Origin: Pseudomonas denitrificans (nom. rej.) | Lineage (GTDB): Bacteria > Pseudomonadota > Gammaproteobacteria > Pseudomonadales > Pseudomonadaceae | Assembly: GCF_008807415.1 (NCBI RefSeq) | Contig: NZ_CP043626.1 | Coordinates: 5,184,501 to 5,248,500 of the forward strand | DNA length: 64,000 bases | Reading direction: 5' to 3' | Shown here: positions 1 through 9,835 of the stretch, piece after piece | How the letters are laid out: each line of letters starts with the position of its first letter | Numbering within the stretch: the stretch's first letter is position 1 | Notes under the pieces: model-generated | The model's database searches: none | Seen by the model: the letters and a program-made list of their open reading frames with translations, nothing else | What the model was told of the DNA's origin: nothing | Program-made: the position numbers and the translations under genes

Positions 1-1
1 C

Positions 2-973
2 ACCCGCTACATCCCGGTGCCGAAGAACCCCCACGGCCTCAATACCTCGCCGGACGGCAAGTACTTCATCGCCAACGGCAAGCTCTCCCCCACCTGCAGC
101 ATCATCGCCATCGACAAGCTGCCCGACCTGTTCTCCGGCAAGCTCAAGGACCCGCGCGACGTTATCGTCGGCGAACCGGAGCTGGGCCTGGGCCCGCTGC
201 ACACCACCTTCGACGGCCGCGGCAACGCCTATACCACGCTGTTCATCGACAGCCAGCTGGTGAAATGGAACATCGCCGACGCGATTCGCGCCTACAAGGG
301 CGAGAAGGTCGACTACATCCGCCAGAAGCTCGACGTGCACTACCAGCCAGGCCACAACCACGCGACGCTGACCGAGACCAAGGAGGCCGACGGCAAGTGG
401 ATCATCGTGCTCAGCAAGTTCTCCAAGGACCGCTTCCTGCCCACCGGCCCGCTGCACCCGGAGAACGACCAGCTGATCGACATCTCCGGCGACGAGATGA
501 AGCTGGTGCACGACGGCCCCACCTTCGCCGAGCCGCATGACTGCATCCTCGCCCGCCGCGACCAGATCAAGACCCGCAAGATCTGGGACCGCAAGGACCC
601 GTTCTTCGCCGAGACCGTGGCCATCGCCAAGCGCGACGGCATCGACCTGATGCAGGACAACAAGGTCATCCGCGACGGCAAGAAGGTCCGCGTCTACATG
701 ACCTCTTCCGCGCCCGCCTACGGTCTTACCGAGTTCACCGTGAAACAGGGCGATGAAGTCACCGTCACCATCACCAACCTGGACGAGATCGAGGACGTCA
801 CCCACGGCTTCGTCGTGGTCAACCACGGCGTGAGCATGGAGATCAGCCCGCAACAGACCTCCTCCATCACCTTCACCGCCGACAAGCCCGGCCTGCACTG
901 GTACTACTGCAGCTGGTTCTGCCATGCGCTGCACATGGAAATGGTCGGCCGCATGCTGGTGGAAAAAGCCTGA
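2..973 (+). CDS. nosZ: Nitrous-oxide reductase NosZ, C-terminal part (5' end outside window)
   Basis: Periplasmic multicopper enzyme that reduces N2O to N2, the last step of denitrification. Only the last ~323 codons are present; the frame is open from base 2 and no start is visible. The C-terminal cupredoxin domain carries a complete CuA motif, [12 protein letters not shown]: Cys codons at 908 and 920, His at 932, Met at 941. The upstream part is the end of the seven-bladed propeller that binds CuZ (for example the segment [12 protein letters not shown]). nosD, F, Y and L follow on the same strand, which confirms the identity. A strong hairpin follows the stop codon. NosR is expected upstream, outside the window. 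Confidence 0.97.
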   Translation, partial: TRYIPVPKNPHGLNTSPDGKYFIANGKLSPTCSIIAIDKLPDLFSGKLKDPRDVIVGEPELGLGPLHTTFDGRGNAYTTLFIDSQLVKWNIADAIRAYKGEKVDYIRQKLDVHYQPGHNHATLTETKEADGKWIIVLSKFSKDRFLPTGPLHPENDQLIDISGDEMKLVHDGPTFAEPHDCILARRDQIKTRKIWDRKDPFFAETVAIAKRDGIDLMQDNKVIRDGKKVRVYMTSSAPAYGLTEFTVKQGDEVTVTITNLDEIEDVTHGFVVVNHGVSMEISPQQTSSITFTADKPGLHWYYCSWFCHALHMEMVGRMLVEKA

Positions 974-988
974 CGAGCAGGCCCCTGG

Positions 989-1012
989 CCCCGCCGGCAA
1001 GCGCCGGCGGGG
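989..1012 (+). promoter_or_regulatory. Intercistronic hairpin between nosZ and nosD
   Basis: A perfect 10-bp stem (CCCCGCCGGC / GCCGGCGGGG) with an AAGC loop sits 16 bases after the nosZ stop and 21 bases before nosD. It has no T-tract, so it is more likely a 3'-end stabiliser or processing element that raises nosZ mRNA over nosDFYL than a true terminator. That role is inferred. Confidence 0.6.
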
Positions 1013-1032
1013 TATCGACGAGAAGGTGTTGC

Positions 1033-2298
1033 ATGGGACTCACCCGGCCCGGCCTTGCCCTGTCGCTGCTGCTCGCGGCAAGCGTCCAGGCACAACCGCA
1101 AGCCATCGACCAGTTGCCCCTGCAGGGCGACGGCGACATCCGCACGCTGCCGGCCGGTACGTACAGCGGCAACTTCACCATCGACCATCCGCTGCACCTG
1201 CGCTGCGCGCCTGGCGCCCTGTTCGACGGCGAAGGGACCGGCAGCACGTTGCACGTGCGGGTGCCCGGCGTCGTCATCGAGGGCTGCGCGCTGCGCAACT
1301 GGGGCCGCGACCTGACCGCCATGGACGCGGCGATATTCATCGACAAGGCCGCCCACGGCACCGTGGTGCGCGGCAATGACCTGCAAGGCGCCGGCTTTGG
1401 CATCTGGCTCGACGCGACGGCTGACGTGCAGGTGCTCGACAACCGCATCCAGGGCGACCCCAGCGTTCGCTCCCAGGACCGCGGCAACGGCATCCACCTC
1501 TATGCGGTGAAGAACGCCCTGGTGCGCGGCAACCAGGTGCGCCAGACCCGCGACGGCGTCTACATCGACACCTCCAACGACAGCAGCATCGAAGACAACC
1601 TCTTCGAGGACCTGCGCTACGGCGTGCACTACATGTTCACCCACAACAGCCGCGTCATCGGCAACACCACCCGGCACACGCGCACCGGCTATGCGCTGAT
1701 GCAGAGCCGCAAGCTCACCGTGGTCGGCAACCGCTCGGTGGACGACCAGAACTACGGCATCCTGATGAACTACATCACCTACTCCACCCTCACCGGCAAC
1801 CGCGTCGAAGCCGTGCGCAGCGGCGATGGCGGCGGCGACGCGATGATTGCAGGCGCCGAGGGCAAGGCCCTGTTCATCTACAACTCGCTGTTCAACCGCA
1901 TCGAGGACAACCGCTTCGAAAGCAGCGCCCTGGGCATCCACCTGACCGCCGGCTCCGAAGACAACCGCATCAGTGGCAACGCCTTCATCGGCAACCGCCA
2001 GCAGGTCAAGTACGTCGCCAGCCGGACCCAGGAATGGTCCGCCGACGGGCGCGGCAACTACTGGAGCGACTACCTGGGCTGGGACCGCAACGCCGACGGC
2101 ATCGGCGACGTCGCCTACGAGCCCAACGACAAGGTCGACCAGTTGCTCTGGCTGTACCCACAGGTGCAACTGCTGATGACCAGCCCCGCCATCGAATTGC
2201 TGCGCTGGGTCCAGCGCGCCTTTCCCGTCACCCGTCCACCCGGCGTGCGCGACAGCTTCCCGCTGATGCGAGCCGCTGACCTGGAGCCGCAACCATGA
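1033..2298 (+). CDS. nosD: Periplasmic nitrous-oxide reductase maturation protein NosD
   Basis: 421 aa. The N-terminus (about residues 1-20, with [14 protein letters not shown]) is a Sec signal peptide. The rest is a right-handed beta-helix of the CASH/NosD type, visible as regular repeats of G-N-x-[IVL] such as [28 protein letters not shown] and VVGNRSV. NosD works with the NosFY ABC transporter in assembling the CuZ centre of NosZ. The ATG is preceded by a purine-rich GACGAGAAGG site. The stop overlaps the nosF start (ATGA), so translation is coupled. Confidence 0.95.
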   Translation: MGLTRPGLALSLLLAASVQAQPQAIDQLPLQGDGDIRTLPAGTYSGNFTIDHPLHLRCAPGALFDGEGTGSTLHVRVPGVVIEGCALRNWGRDLTAMDAAIFIDKAAHGTVVRGNDLQGAGFGIWLDATADVQVLDNRIQGDPSVRSQDRGNGIHLYAVKNALVRGNQVRQTRDGVYIDTSNDSSIEDNLFEDLRYGVHYMFTHNSRVIGNTTRHTRTGYALMQSRKLTVVGNRSVDDQNYGILMNYITYSTLTGNRVEAVRSGDGGGDAMIAGAEGKALFIYNSLFNRIEDNRFESSALGIHLTAGSEDNRISGNAFIGNRQQVKYVASRTQEWSADGRGNYWSDYLGWDRNADGIGDVAYEPNDKVDQLLWLYPQVQLLMTSPAIELLRWVQRAFPVTRPPGVRDSFPLMRAADLEPQP

Positions 2299-3203
2299 AC
2301 CCCGTGGAAATCCGTGACGCAACCCTGGACTACGGCGGCTTCACTGCCCTGCATGGGCTCGATCTGCAACTGGGGGCCGGGGAAGTCCTCGGCCTGCTCG
2401 GACATAACGGCGCCGGCAAGACCACCACGATCAAGCTGATCCTCGGCCTGCTGCGCCCGACAGAAGGCTCGGTGCGAGTCTTCGGCCAGTCGCCGGGCGA
2501 TGCGGCGGTGCGCCGGCGCATCGGCTTCCTGCCGGAGAACGTGACCTTCTATCCACAGCTCACCGGCCGCGAAACCCTGCAGCACTTCGCCCGGCTCAAG
2601 GGCGCGCGGCCTGCCGAAGTGGACGAGTTGCTCGAACAGGTCGGCCTCAACCACGCCGCGCAGCGCCGGGTGAAAACCTACTCCAAGGGCATGCGCCAGC
2701 GCCTCGGGCTGGCCCAGGCGCTGCTCGGCGAGCCACAACTGCTGTTGCTCGACGAGCCCACCGTCGGCCTCGATCCGTTGGCCACCATCGAGCTCTACCA
2801 ATGGCTGGACCGCCTGCGCGCACAGGGCACCGGGATCATCCTCTGCTCTCACGTACTGCCCGGCGTGGAATCGCATATCGACCGCGCCGCGATCCTGGCC
2901 AAGGGCCGCCTGCTCACCGCCGGCAGTCTTGCCGACCTGCGCCGGGACGCCGGCCTGCCGGTACGTATCCGCTACGCAGGCAAACCCGACAGCGACTGGC
3001 CGCAACACTGGCGCACCGTCGGCCATGAAGTCGCCGCCCTGGATGGCCGACGCCTGGAGCTGCGGGTCGATGAAGGGCGCCAGCACGAAGTGCTCAGCGT
3101 GCTGCTCGCCGAGCAGGCGCAGGAGCTCGAAGTGCTGCCTCCATCGCTGGAGGACCTCTATCGCCACCATATGCAGAGCGCGCACGCGGGAGCCACGGCA
3201 TGA
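2295..3203 (+). CDS. nosF: ABC transporter ATP-binding protein NosF
   Basis: 302 aa cytoplasmic ATPase of the NosDFY maturation complex. Walker [11 protein letters not shown] is at residues 36-45. The ABC signature appears as [13 protein letters not shown] and Walker B as [12 protein letters not shown], followed by a switch His in ILCSHVLPG. The start overlaps the nosD stop and the stop overlaps the nosY start (both ATGA), so D, F and Y should be made in fixed ratio. Powers the NosY channel for a sulfur or copper species needed by CuZ (family knowledge). Confidence 0.96.
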   Translation: MNPVEIRDATLDYGGFTALHGLDLQLGAGEVLGLLGHNGAGKTTTIKLILGLLRPTEGSVRVFGQSPGDAAVRRRIGFLPENVTFYPQLTGRETLQHFARLKGARPAEVDELLEQVGLNHAAQRRVKTYSKGMRQRLGLAQALLGEPQLLLLDEPTVGLDPLATIELYQWLDRLRAQGTGIILCSHVLPGVESHIDRAAILAKGRLLTAGSLADLRRDAGLPVRIRYAGKPDSDWPQHWRTVGHEVAALDGRRLELRVDEGRQHEVLSVLLAEQAQELEVLPPSLEDLYRHHMQSAHAGATA

Positions 3204-4024
3204 GCCCGATCTGGAACATCGCGCGCAAGGAACTGGCCGACGGCCTGCGCAATCGCTGGTTGCTCGCCATCAGCCTGCTGTTCGCCCTGCTGGCGGTCGG
3301 CATCGCCTGGCTCGGTGCCGCCGCCAGTGGCCAGGTAGGCTTCACCTCGCTACCGGCAACCCTGGCCAGCCTGACCAGCCTCGCTACCTTCCTGATGCCG
3401 CTGATCGCCCTGTTGCTGGCCTACGACGCCATCGTCGGCGAGGAGGAAGGCGGCACCCTGTTGCTCCTGCTGACCTACCCGCTGGGGCGCGGGCAGCTGC
3501 TGATCGGCAAGTTTCTTGGCCACGGCCTGATTCTCGGCCTCGCCACGCTGCTGGGCTTCTCCGCTGCCGCCCTGGCCATTGGCCTGCTGGTGCCGGGTAT
3601 CCCGCTGGGGCAACTGCTGGGCTCGTTCGCCCGCTTCATCCTGTCGTCCTGCCTGCTGGGCTGGACCTTCCTGGCGATTGCCTACGCGCTGAGCGCGTGG
3701 GTCAGCGAAAAATCCACCGCCGCCGGCCTGGCGCTGGGTGTGTGGTTCTTCTTCGTACTGCTGTTCGACCTGGCCCTGCTCGCCCTGCTGGTGATAGGCA
3801 AGGGCCAGCTCAGCGCCAACCTGCTGCCCTGGCTGCTGTTGCTCAACCCCACCGACCTGTACCGGCTGATCAACCTGCCTGACTTCGGTTCCGAGCTGGG
3901 CGGCGTACTGACCCTCGGCCGCGACCTCGCCGTTCCCGTCGCCGGCCTCTGGCTGGCGCTGTGCGCCTGGACCCTGGCCGCGCTCGCGCTGGCCTATGCG
4001 CTGTTCCGCCGACGCCCGATCTGA
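3200..4024 (+). CDS. nosY: ABC transporter permease NosY
   Basis: 274 aa with about six hydrophobic membrane segments, for example [19 protein letters not shown] near residue 20, [17 protein letters not shown] near 63 and a last one at [21 protein letters not shown]. It is the membrane partner of NosF and contacts NosD. The short cytoplasmic motif [18 protein letters not shown] is typical of ABC-2 type permeases. Coupled to nosF by ATGA overlap; nosL starts 14 bases after its stop. Confidence 0.95.
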   Translation: MSPIWNIARKELADGLRNRWLLAISLLFALLAVGIAWLGAAASGQVGFTSLPATLASLTSLATFLMPLIALLLAYDAIVGEEEGGTLLLLLTYPLGRGQLLIGKFLGHGLILGLATLLGFSAAALAIGLLVPGIPLGQLLGSFARFILSSCLLGWTFLAIAYALSAWVSEKSTAAGLALGVWFFFVLLFDLALLALLVIGKGQLSANLLPWLLLLNPTDLYRLINLPDFGSELGGVLTLGRDLAVPVAGLWLALCAWTLAALALAYALFRRRPI

Positions 4025-4038
4025 CTCAAGGAGCCCCC

Positions 4039-4560
4039 ATGCTGCTGTCCCGTCCCCTTCGCCTCGGCCTCGCCGCCGGGTTCTTCAGCTTGCTGCTCGG
4101 CGGCTGCGACGATGCTGCCCAACAAAGTGCCAACCTGGGCCCTGTGCCCTTCCAGAACGGTGAGGAATGCCACGTCTGCGGTATGGTCATCAGCAACTTC
4201 GCCGGTCCCAAGGGTGAAGCCGTGGCCCCCGGAGCCGTACACAAGTTCTGTTCCACCGCCGAGTTGCTGGGCTGGTGGCTGCAGCCGGAAAACCAGCACA
4301 GCGGCGCGCGCCTGTATGTTCACGACATGGCCCGCAGCGACTGGAACCATCCCGACGACCGCCACCTGATCGACGCTACCAGCGCCTTCTACGTGGTCGG
4401 GGTGAAGCGTCCCGGCGCCATGGGCGCCACCCTCGCGTCATTCTCCGAACGCGCGGACGCGGAACGCATGGCCAATGACGAGGGTGGTCGGGTGCTGCGT
4501 TTCAGCGAGATCGACCAGAGCGTGCTGCAGGGTGTTTCAGGCGACCACCAGCATCACTGA
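4039..4560 (+). CDS. nosL: Copper-binding lipoprotein NosL
   Basis: 173 aa outer-membrane lipoprotein that delivers Cu(I) to apo-NosZ. A lipobox LLGGC places the acylated Cys at residue 23. The copper motif ECHVCGM (Cys44, Cys47, Met49) is intact, and the tail ends His-Gln-His-His. The ATG at 4039 is chosen because AAGGAG lies 8 bases upstream and the signal sequence starts there; a longer in-frame start at 3961 would lie inside nosY. No nosX (apbE) or tatE-like gene follows. The 3' end overlaps the convergent GGDEF/EAL gene by 7 bases. Confidence 0.95.
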   Translation: MLLSRPLRLGLAAGFFSLLLGGCDDAAQQSANLGPVPFQNGEECHVCGMVISNFAGPKGEAVAPGAVHKFCSTAELLGWWLQPENQHSGARLYVHDMARSDWNHPDDRHLIDATSAFYVVGVKRPGAMGATLASFSERADAERMANDEGGRVLRFSEIDQSVLQGVSGDHQHH

Positions 4561-7403
4561 CCCAGCCGGTCGCTTCTCTCCAGCAGCGCCAGGCAGGCAT
4601 CCGCCGGCACCGGCTGGCTGATCAGGTAGCCCTGAATCTCGTCGCAACCATGGGCGCGCAGGAAGCGCAGCTGCTCGGCCTGCTCGACGCCTTCGGCCAC
4701 CACCTTCAGTTCCAGGCTGTGCGCCATGGCGATGATCGCGCGGGTGATGGCCGCGTCTTCGCCGCGCTCGGACAGGTCGCGGATGAAGGTCTGGTCGATC
4801 TTCACGTAGTCCACCGGGAAGCGTTTCAGGTAGCTGAGCGAGGAATAGCCGGTGCCGAAGTCGTCGATGGCCAGCTTCACGCCCATCTCGCGCAGTTGCT
4901 GGAAGGTCGTGGTGACGCTCTCGACGTTGTCCAGCAGCTGGCTTTCGGTGAGCTCCAGCTCCAGCAGGTACGACGGCAGGCCGGTGTCCTCCAGCACGGT
5001 GCGCACCAGGTCGACCAGGTTGCCGGTGCGCAACTGGTGTACCGAGAGGTTGACCGACACCCGCAACTCGCGGCCCTGGAGCTGCCAGGCGCGAGCCTGC
5101 CGGCAGGCGCGGCGCAGGACGAACTCGCCGATGGCGCCGATCAGCCCGGTTTCCTCGGCCAGACCGATGAAATCGCTGGGCGGTACCATGCCCATCTCCG
5201 GGTGGCGCCAGCGCACCAGCGCCTCGGCGCTGTCCAGGCGCTCGTTGGCGAGGTTCAGCTTGGGCTGGTAATGAACGTCCAGTTGGCCTTCGTCGATGGC
5301 CTTGCGCAGGCGGGTTTCCAGCTGCAGGCGCTCCAGGGTGCAGGCCTGCAGGTTGTCGGTGAAGAACTGGAAGGTGTTCCCGCCCAGGTGCTTGGCGTGC
5401 TGCATGGCCATGTTCGCCTGGCTCATCAGCGCGGAGATTTCCCAGGCGTTTTCCGGCAGCAGGCTGATGCCCACCGAGGCGCTGATCACCAGTTCGTGGC
5501 CGCCCACGGTCATCGGCGTGCGCAGCTTGGCCAGCAGGCGGCTGGACAGCCGCGCCAGCGCGGCGAGGCTGGCGTAGGAGTCGATCAGTACGGCGAACTC
5601 GTCGCCGGAAAGCCGGGCGATGGTGTCGGCCTCGGGCACGGTCTGGGTCATGCGCCGCGACATCTGCCGCAGCAACTGGTCGGCGACTTCGTGGCCGAGG
5701 CTGTCGTTGAGCAACTTGAAGCGGTCCAGGTCGATCAGCAGCAGCGCCGCCGTGCGGCCTTCCTGGCGCGCGCGCTGGCTGGCCTCGTGCAGGCGCTCCT
5801 TGAACAGCGTGCGGTTGGCCAGCCCGGTGAGTTCGTCGTAGTGCGACAGGTAGCGCAGGCGCTCCTCGGCGTCGCGGCGGGCGGTGAGGTCGGCGAAGAA
5901 GCCGACCACATGGGCGACCTGCCCGCGGCCGTCGCGCACCACGTTCAGTTGCAGCCACTGCGGGTACAGCTCGCCGTTCTTGCGCGTCTCGATCAGCTCG
6001 CCCTGCCAGGTGCCCTGGCGCTCCAGTTCGGTACGGATCGACTGGTAGCGCCGCAGCGCCTCCGACGATCCCATCAGGCGCGCGACGTTGTGCCCCAGCA
6101 CTTCCTCGCGGCGGTAGCCGGTGAGGCGGGTGAAGGCTTCGTTGAGGGCGATCAGCCGGTAATCCGGGTCGAGGATGATGATGCCTTCGCTGGCGGCCTC
6201 GAACACCGTGGCGGCCAGGCGTTGTTCTTCCTCGCGCAGCTTGCGCGTGGAGATGTCGGCGCGGGTGCCGACCATCCGCGTGACCTGCCCGCGGCCGTCG
6301 CGCTCCATCACCCGACCACGATCTTCCACCCAGACCCAGTGGCCCGCGGCGTGGCGCACGCGGTATTCGATGCGGTAGCCGTCGGTGCGGCCCTTGAGGT
6401 GCTCGACCAGCGCGCGGCGCAGCAGCGGCAGGTCATCGGGGTGCAGGCGCGGGCGCAGGTCGTTGCGCACGCTCTTCACCGCCGCCTGGGTCAGCCCGAA
6501 GATTTCTTCCAGGTGCGAGTGGTGCACTTCGTCGGTCAGCAGGTTCCAGTCCCACAGGCCCAGCTCGCTGGCTTCCAGTGCCAGAGCCAGGCGCGCCTCG
6601 GTATGACTGAGCTGGGCGCTGCCCGCCTCGACCCGCTCCTGCAGGGCATCGCGGGCGCGGCAGAGTTCACGTTCGGCGCGACGACGCTGCTCGACTTCGC
6701 GCTCCAGGTCCTGGTTCAGCGCCTCGGTCTGCGCCTTGGCGCGCTCCAGGTGCGCCACCAGCGCCTGGGCCTGGAAACGTCGCAGCAGGCCGACATGCAC
6801 CACCCGGTGGATCTGCCAGGCCACCACCAGCAGCGCGGCCAGCAGGATCACCCCGAGCACGCCCCAGCCTTGCTGCAGCGGGTTATCGCTGATCAATAAA
6901 TAGGCAATGGAGGGAAACAGGCAGGGCAAGGCGAAGGTGAGGAAGGCCGGCAGGCTGACCGCGTAGGCGACGCTGGCGGAGAGAATGGCCGCGGCGATCA
7001 GGCCGAAGACCAGGGATTGCTGGAGGAAGGCGTCCGGCGGCACCAGGGCGATAGCGGCGAAGGCGAGGGTCAGCCCCGACGCACCGGCGCCGAACAGGAA
7101 GGTGCGCTGCCAGTGCGGGCTGGCCTGGCGCTCGGCGGAAGCGGCGTTGAAGGCGGATACCTGGATCAGGCGCAGCACGGCCAGCAGCACCAGCCACACC
7201 AGCCAGCCGGCGAGCAGGCCCGGCTTCACGTAATCCCACAGCAAGCCAGCGCAGGCCAGGCCGTTGAGCAGCATGAGCAGGGTCGGCACCCGCGAGCCCT
7301 GATAGAGCAGGCGCGTGCGTTCGACGGCAATTTCGTGAGCGTACTGCTGGCGGATCTCGGCATGGCTCACCGGGATCGCCGAAGGCTCTACATAAGCGGT
7401 CAT
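4554..7403 (-). CDS. Membrane-anchored PAS-PAS-GGDEF-EAL cyclic-di-GMP protein
   Basis: 949 aa. Order: N-terminal membrane region of several helices (about residues 40-215), a coiled coil, two PAS domains (about 290-410 and 420-530), GGDEF (about 530-690), EAL (about 700-940). The cyclase signature reads SGDEF rather than GGDEF. The position expected for the RxxD inhibitory site reads PEAD, so product inhibition is probably absent. The EAL domain keeps EALVRW and the loop-6 motif DDFGTGYSS, so phosphodiesterase activity is likely. The start at 7403 (MTAYVEPS) is preferred over the extension to 7487, which has no protein-like sequence. It is divergent from uvrD, the arrangement I recall for PA5442/PA5443. 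Confidence 0.9.
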   Translation of the reverse strand: MTAYVEPSAIPVSHAEIRQQYAHEIAVERTRLLYQGSRVPTLLMLLNGLACAGLLWDYVKPGLLAGWLVWLVLLAVLRLIQVSAFNAASAERQASPHWQRTFLFGAGASGLTLAFAAIALVPPDAFLQQSLVFGLIAAAILSASVAYAVSLPAFLTFALPCLFPSIAYLLISDNPLQQGWGVLGVILLAALLVVAWQIHRVVHVGLLRRFQAQALVAHLERAKAQTEALNQDLEREVEQRRRAERELCRARDALQERVEAGSAQLSHTEARLALALEASELGLWDWNLLTDEVHHSHLEEIFGLTQAAVKSVRNDLRPRLHPDDLPLLRRALVEHLKGRTDGYRIEYRVRHAAGHWVWVEDRGRVMERDGRGQVTRMVGTRADISTRKLREEEQRLAATVFEAASEGIIILDPDYRLIALNEAFTRLTGYRREEVLGHNVARLMGSSEALRRYQSIRTELERQGTWQGELIETRKNGELYPQWLQLNVVRDGRGQVAHVVGFFADLTARRDAEERLRYLSHYDELTGLANRTLFKERLHEASQRARQEGRTAALLLIDLDRFKLLNDSLGHEVADQLLRQMSRRMTQTVPEADTIARLSGDEFAVLIDSYASLAALARLSSRLLAKLRTPMTVGGHELVISASVGISLLPENAWEISALMSQANMAMQHAKHLGGNTFQFFTDNLQACTLERLQLETRLRKAIDEGQLDVHYQPKLNLANERLDSAEALVRWRHPEMGMVPPSDFIGLAEETGLIGAIGEFVLRRACRQARAWQLQGRELRVSVNLSVHQLRTGNLVDLVRTVLEDTGLPSYLLELELTESQLLDNVESVTTTFQQLREMGVKLAIDDFGTGYSSLSYLKRFPVDYVKIDQTFIRDLSERGEDAAITRAIIAMAHSLELKVVAEGVEQAEQLRFLRAHGCDEIQGYLISQPVPADACLALLERSDRLGQ

Positions 7404-7579
7404 AGGCGTTTTTCTTGTAAGTGTCAGGCCTAGGCGTCGGCGGAGCATACCCGAGGAGGTAGCCCCACCCAAGCAGGATGATGGCAATTGGCTGCGTGCC
7501 CGCCCAACTTTCGTCGGGAAGACGCCGGACGGCGGGCGGGTTTGCCGGGGAAAACCGCCCGTCGGTAGAATGCCGCCCC

Positions 7580-9760
7580 ATGAACGATGACATCTCCTAC
7601 CTGCTCAACTCCCTCAATGACCCGCAGCGCCAGGCCGTGGCCGCGCCGCTGGGGCGCCAGCGCGTGCTCGCTGGCGCCGGGTCCGGCAAGACCCGCGTGC
7701 TGGTGCACCGTATCGCCTGGCTGATCCAGGTCGAGAACGCCTCGCCGCACAGCATCCTGGCCGTGACCTTCACCAACAAGGCCGCCGCCGAGATGCGCGC
7801 GCGGATCGAGCAGCTGCTGGGGATCAACCCGGCCGGCATGTGGGTCGGCACCTTCCATGGCCTGGCGCACCGCCTGCTGCGCGCGCACTGGCAGGAAGCC
7901 GGGTTGCCGGAGAACTTCCAGATCCTCGACAGCGACGACCAGCTGCGTCTGGTCAAGCGCGTGGTGCGCGAGCTGGGCCTCGACGAGCAGCGCTGGCCGC
8001 CGCGCCAGGCGCAGTGGTTCATCAACGGCCAGAAGGACGAGGGCAACCGCCCGCAGAACATCCAGGCCGGCGGCGACCTGTACCTGGCGACCATGGTCAG
8101 CGTCTACCAGGCCTACGAAGAGGCCTGCGCCCGCGCCGGTGTCGTCGACTTCGCCGAGCTGCTGCTGCGCTCGCTGGACCTCTGGCGCGACCGCCCGAGC
8201 CTGCTGGAGCACTACCAGCGGCGCTTCCGCCACATCCTGGTGGACGAGTTCCAGGACACCAACGCCGTGCAGTACGCCTGGCTGCGCTTCCTTGGCAAGG
8301 GCGGCGAGAGCCTGATGGTGGTGGGTGACGACGACCAGTCGATCTACGGTTGGCGCGGCGCGAAGATCGAGAACATCCAGCAGTTCGGCGATGACTTCGC
8401 CGGCACCGAGGACATCCGCCTGGAGCAGAACTACCGCTCCACCGGCACCATCCTCAAGGCCGCCAACGCGCTGATCGCCAACAACAGCGGACGCCTGGGC
8501 AAGGAGCTGTGGACCGACGGCGTCGACGGCGACCCGATCACCCTGTACTCGGGCTTCAACGAGCACGACGAGGCGCGCTACATCGTCGAGACCATCGAGG
8601 ACGCCCTGCGCAAGGACGGCCTCAAGCGCAGCGACATCGCCATCCTCTACCGCTCCAACGCCCAGTCCCGCGTGCTGGAAGAGGCGCTGCTGCGCGAGAA
8701 GATTCCCTACCGCATCTACGGCGGCCAGCGCTTCTTCGAGCGTGCCGAGATCAAGAACGCCCTGGCCTACCTGCGCCTGATCCGCCTGCGCGACGACGAC
8801 GCCGCGCTGGAGCGGGTGATCAACGTGCCGCCACGCGGCATCGGCGAGAAGACCGTCGAGGCGATCCGCAACGCCGCGCGCCACAACGGCACCTCGATGT
8901 GGCGCGCGATCAACGACGTGATCGCCGCCAAGGCCGTGGCCGGCCGCGCCGCCAGTGCGCTCAATGCGTTCCTGGAAACCGTCGACCTGCTGGCGGTGAA
9001 GGTCGAGGGCCTGCCGCTGCACCAGATGACCCAGATCGTCATCGAGCAGTCCGGACTGATCACCTACCACAAGGAAGAGAAGGGCGAGAAAGGCCAGGCC
9101 CGGGTGGAAAACCTGGAAGAACTGGTCAGCGCCGCCCGCGCCTTCGAGACCCCGGACGAAGAGGACACCCCGCCGCTGGTGGCCTTCCTCGACCACACCG
9201 CGCTGGAGTCCGGCGACACCCAGGCCGATGCCTTCGAGGACAGCGTGCAGCTGATGACGCTGCACAGCGCCAAGGGCCTGGAATTCCCGCTGGTGTTCCT
9301 CGCCGGGGTGGAAGAAGGCCTGTTCCCGCACAAGATGAGCCTGGAAGAGCCCGGTCGCCTGGAAGAAGAGCGCCGCCTGGCCTACGTCGGCATCACCCGC
9401 GCCATGCACCGCCTGGTCATGACCTACGCGGAAACCCGCCGCCTGTACGGCAGCGAGACCTACAACAAGGTCTCGCGCTTCGTGCGCGAAATCCCGCCGA
9501 GCCTGATCCAGGAAGTGCGCCTGTCCAACTCGGTGAGCCGTCCGCTGTCGGGCAACCAGCGCAGCGGCAACCTGTTCAGCGGCGCCAGCGTACCGGACAC
9601 CCCCTTCAGCCTGGGCCAGTCCGTGCGCCACCCGCTGTTCGGCGACGGCGTGATCCTCAACTTCGAAGGCTCCGGCGCCCAGGCACGGGTGCAGGTGAAC
9701 TTCGACAGCGAGGGCAGCAAGTGGCTGATGATGGGTTACGCGAAGCTGGAAGCGATCTGA
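7580..9760 (+). CDS. uvrD: DNA helicase II UvrD
   Basis: 726 aa superfamily 1A 3'-5' helicase used in nucleotide excision and mismatch repair. Motif I is AGAGSGKT (residues 31-38). Motif Ia appears as LAVTFTNKAAAEMR, motif II as LVDEFQDTN (about 219-227), motif III as VVGDDDQSIYGWRGA, motif IV as LEQNYRST and motif V as MTLHSAKGLEFPLVF; motif VI carries YVGITRAM. The C-terminal ~70 residues form the Tudor-like domain seen in UvrD. The ATG at 7580 matches the usual MNDDISYLLNSLN start. Confidence 0.96.
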   Translation: MNDDISYLLNSLNDPQRQAVAAPLGRQRVLAGAGSGKTRVLVHRIAWLIQVENASPHSILAVTFTNKAAAEMRARIEQLLGINPAGMWVGTFHGLAHRLLRAHWQEAGLPENFQILDSDDQLRLVKRVVRELGLDEQRWPPRQAQWFINGQKDEGNRPQNIQAGGDLYLATMVSVYQAYEEACARAGVVDFAELLLRSLDLWRDRPSLLEHYQRRFRHILVDEFQDTNAVQYAWLRFLGKGGESLMVVGDDDQSIYGWRGAKIENIQQFGDDFAGTEDIRLEQNYRSTGTILKAANALIANNSGRLGKELWTDGVDGDPITLYSGFNEHDEARYIVETIEDALRKDGLKRSDIAILYRSNAQSRVLEEALLREKIPYRIYGGQRFFERAEIKNALAYLRLIRLRDDDAALERVINVPPRGIGEKTVEAIRNAARHNGTSMWRAINDVIAAKAVAGRAASALNAFLETVDLLAVKVEGLPLHQMTQIVIEQSGLITYHKEEKGEKGQARVENLEELVSAARAFETPDEEDTPPLVAFLDHTALESGDTQADAFEDSVQLMTLHSAKGLEFPLVFLAGVEEGLFPHKMSLEEPGRLEEERRLAYVGITRAMHRLVMTYAETRRLYGSETYNKVSRFVREIPPSLIQEVRLSNSVSRPLSGNQRSGNLFSGASVPDTPFSLGQSVRHPLFGDGVILNFEGSGAQARVQVNFDSEGSKWLMMGYAKLEAI

Positions 9761-9770
9761 TCACGGCCAA

Positions 9771-9823
9771 CCTGTAGGGGCGCCCCATGGGCGCGATCGC
9801 GGGCATGGCCCGCTCCTGCAGGG
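9771..9823. repeat. REP-like palindrome, family A copy 1
   Basis: About 53 bp: CTGTAGGGGCGCCCCATGGG ... CCGCTCCTGCAGG around a GCGATCGCGGGC core. It lies 10 bases after the uvrD stop, between convergent uvrD and the antiporter gene. Closely related copies are at 22361, 31295 and 63198. Confidence 0.8.
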
Positions 9824-9835
9824 AATGGCGAGGCC

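Noticed and set aside
2..973. nosZ as a truncated pseudogene
   Set aside because: The frame is open from the first base and the CuA domain is intact; it is only cut by the window edge.
4650..6899. 749-codon open frame opposite the GGDEF/EAL gene (and a similar 733-codon frame opposite uvrD at 7430-9631)
   Set aside because: These are shadow frames caused by high GC. The translated sequences are low-complexity Gln/Arg/Ala/Gly/His-rich with no domain, while the opposite strand encodes complete known proteins.
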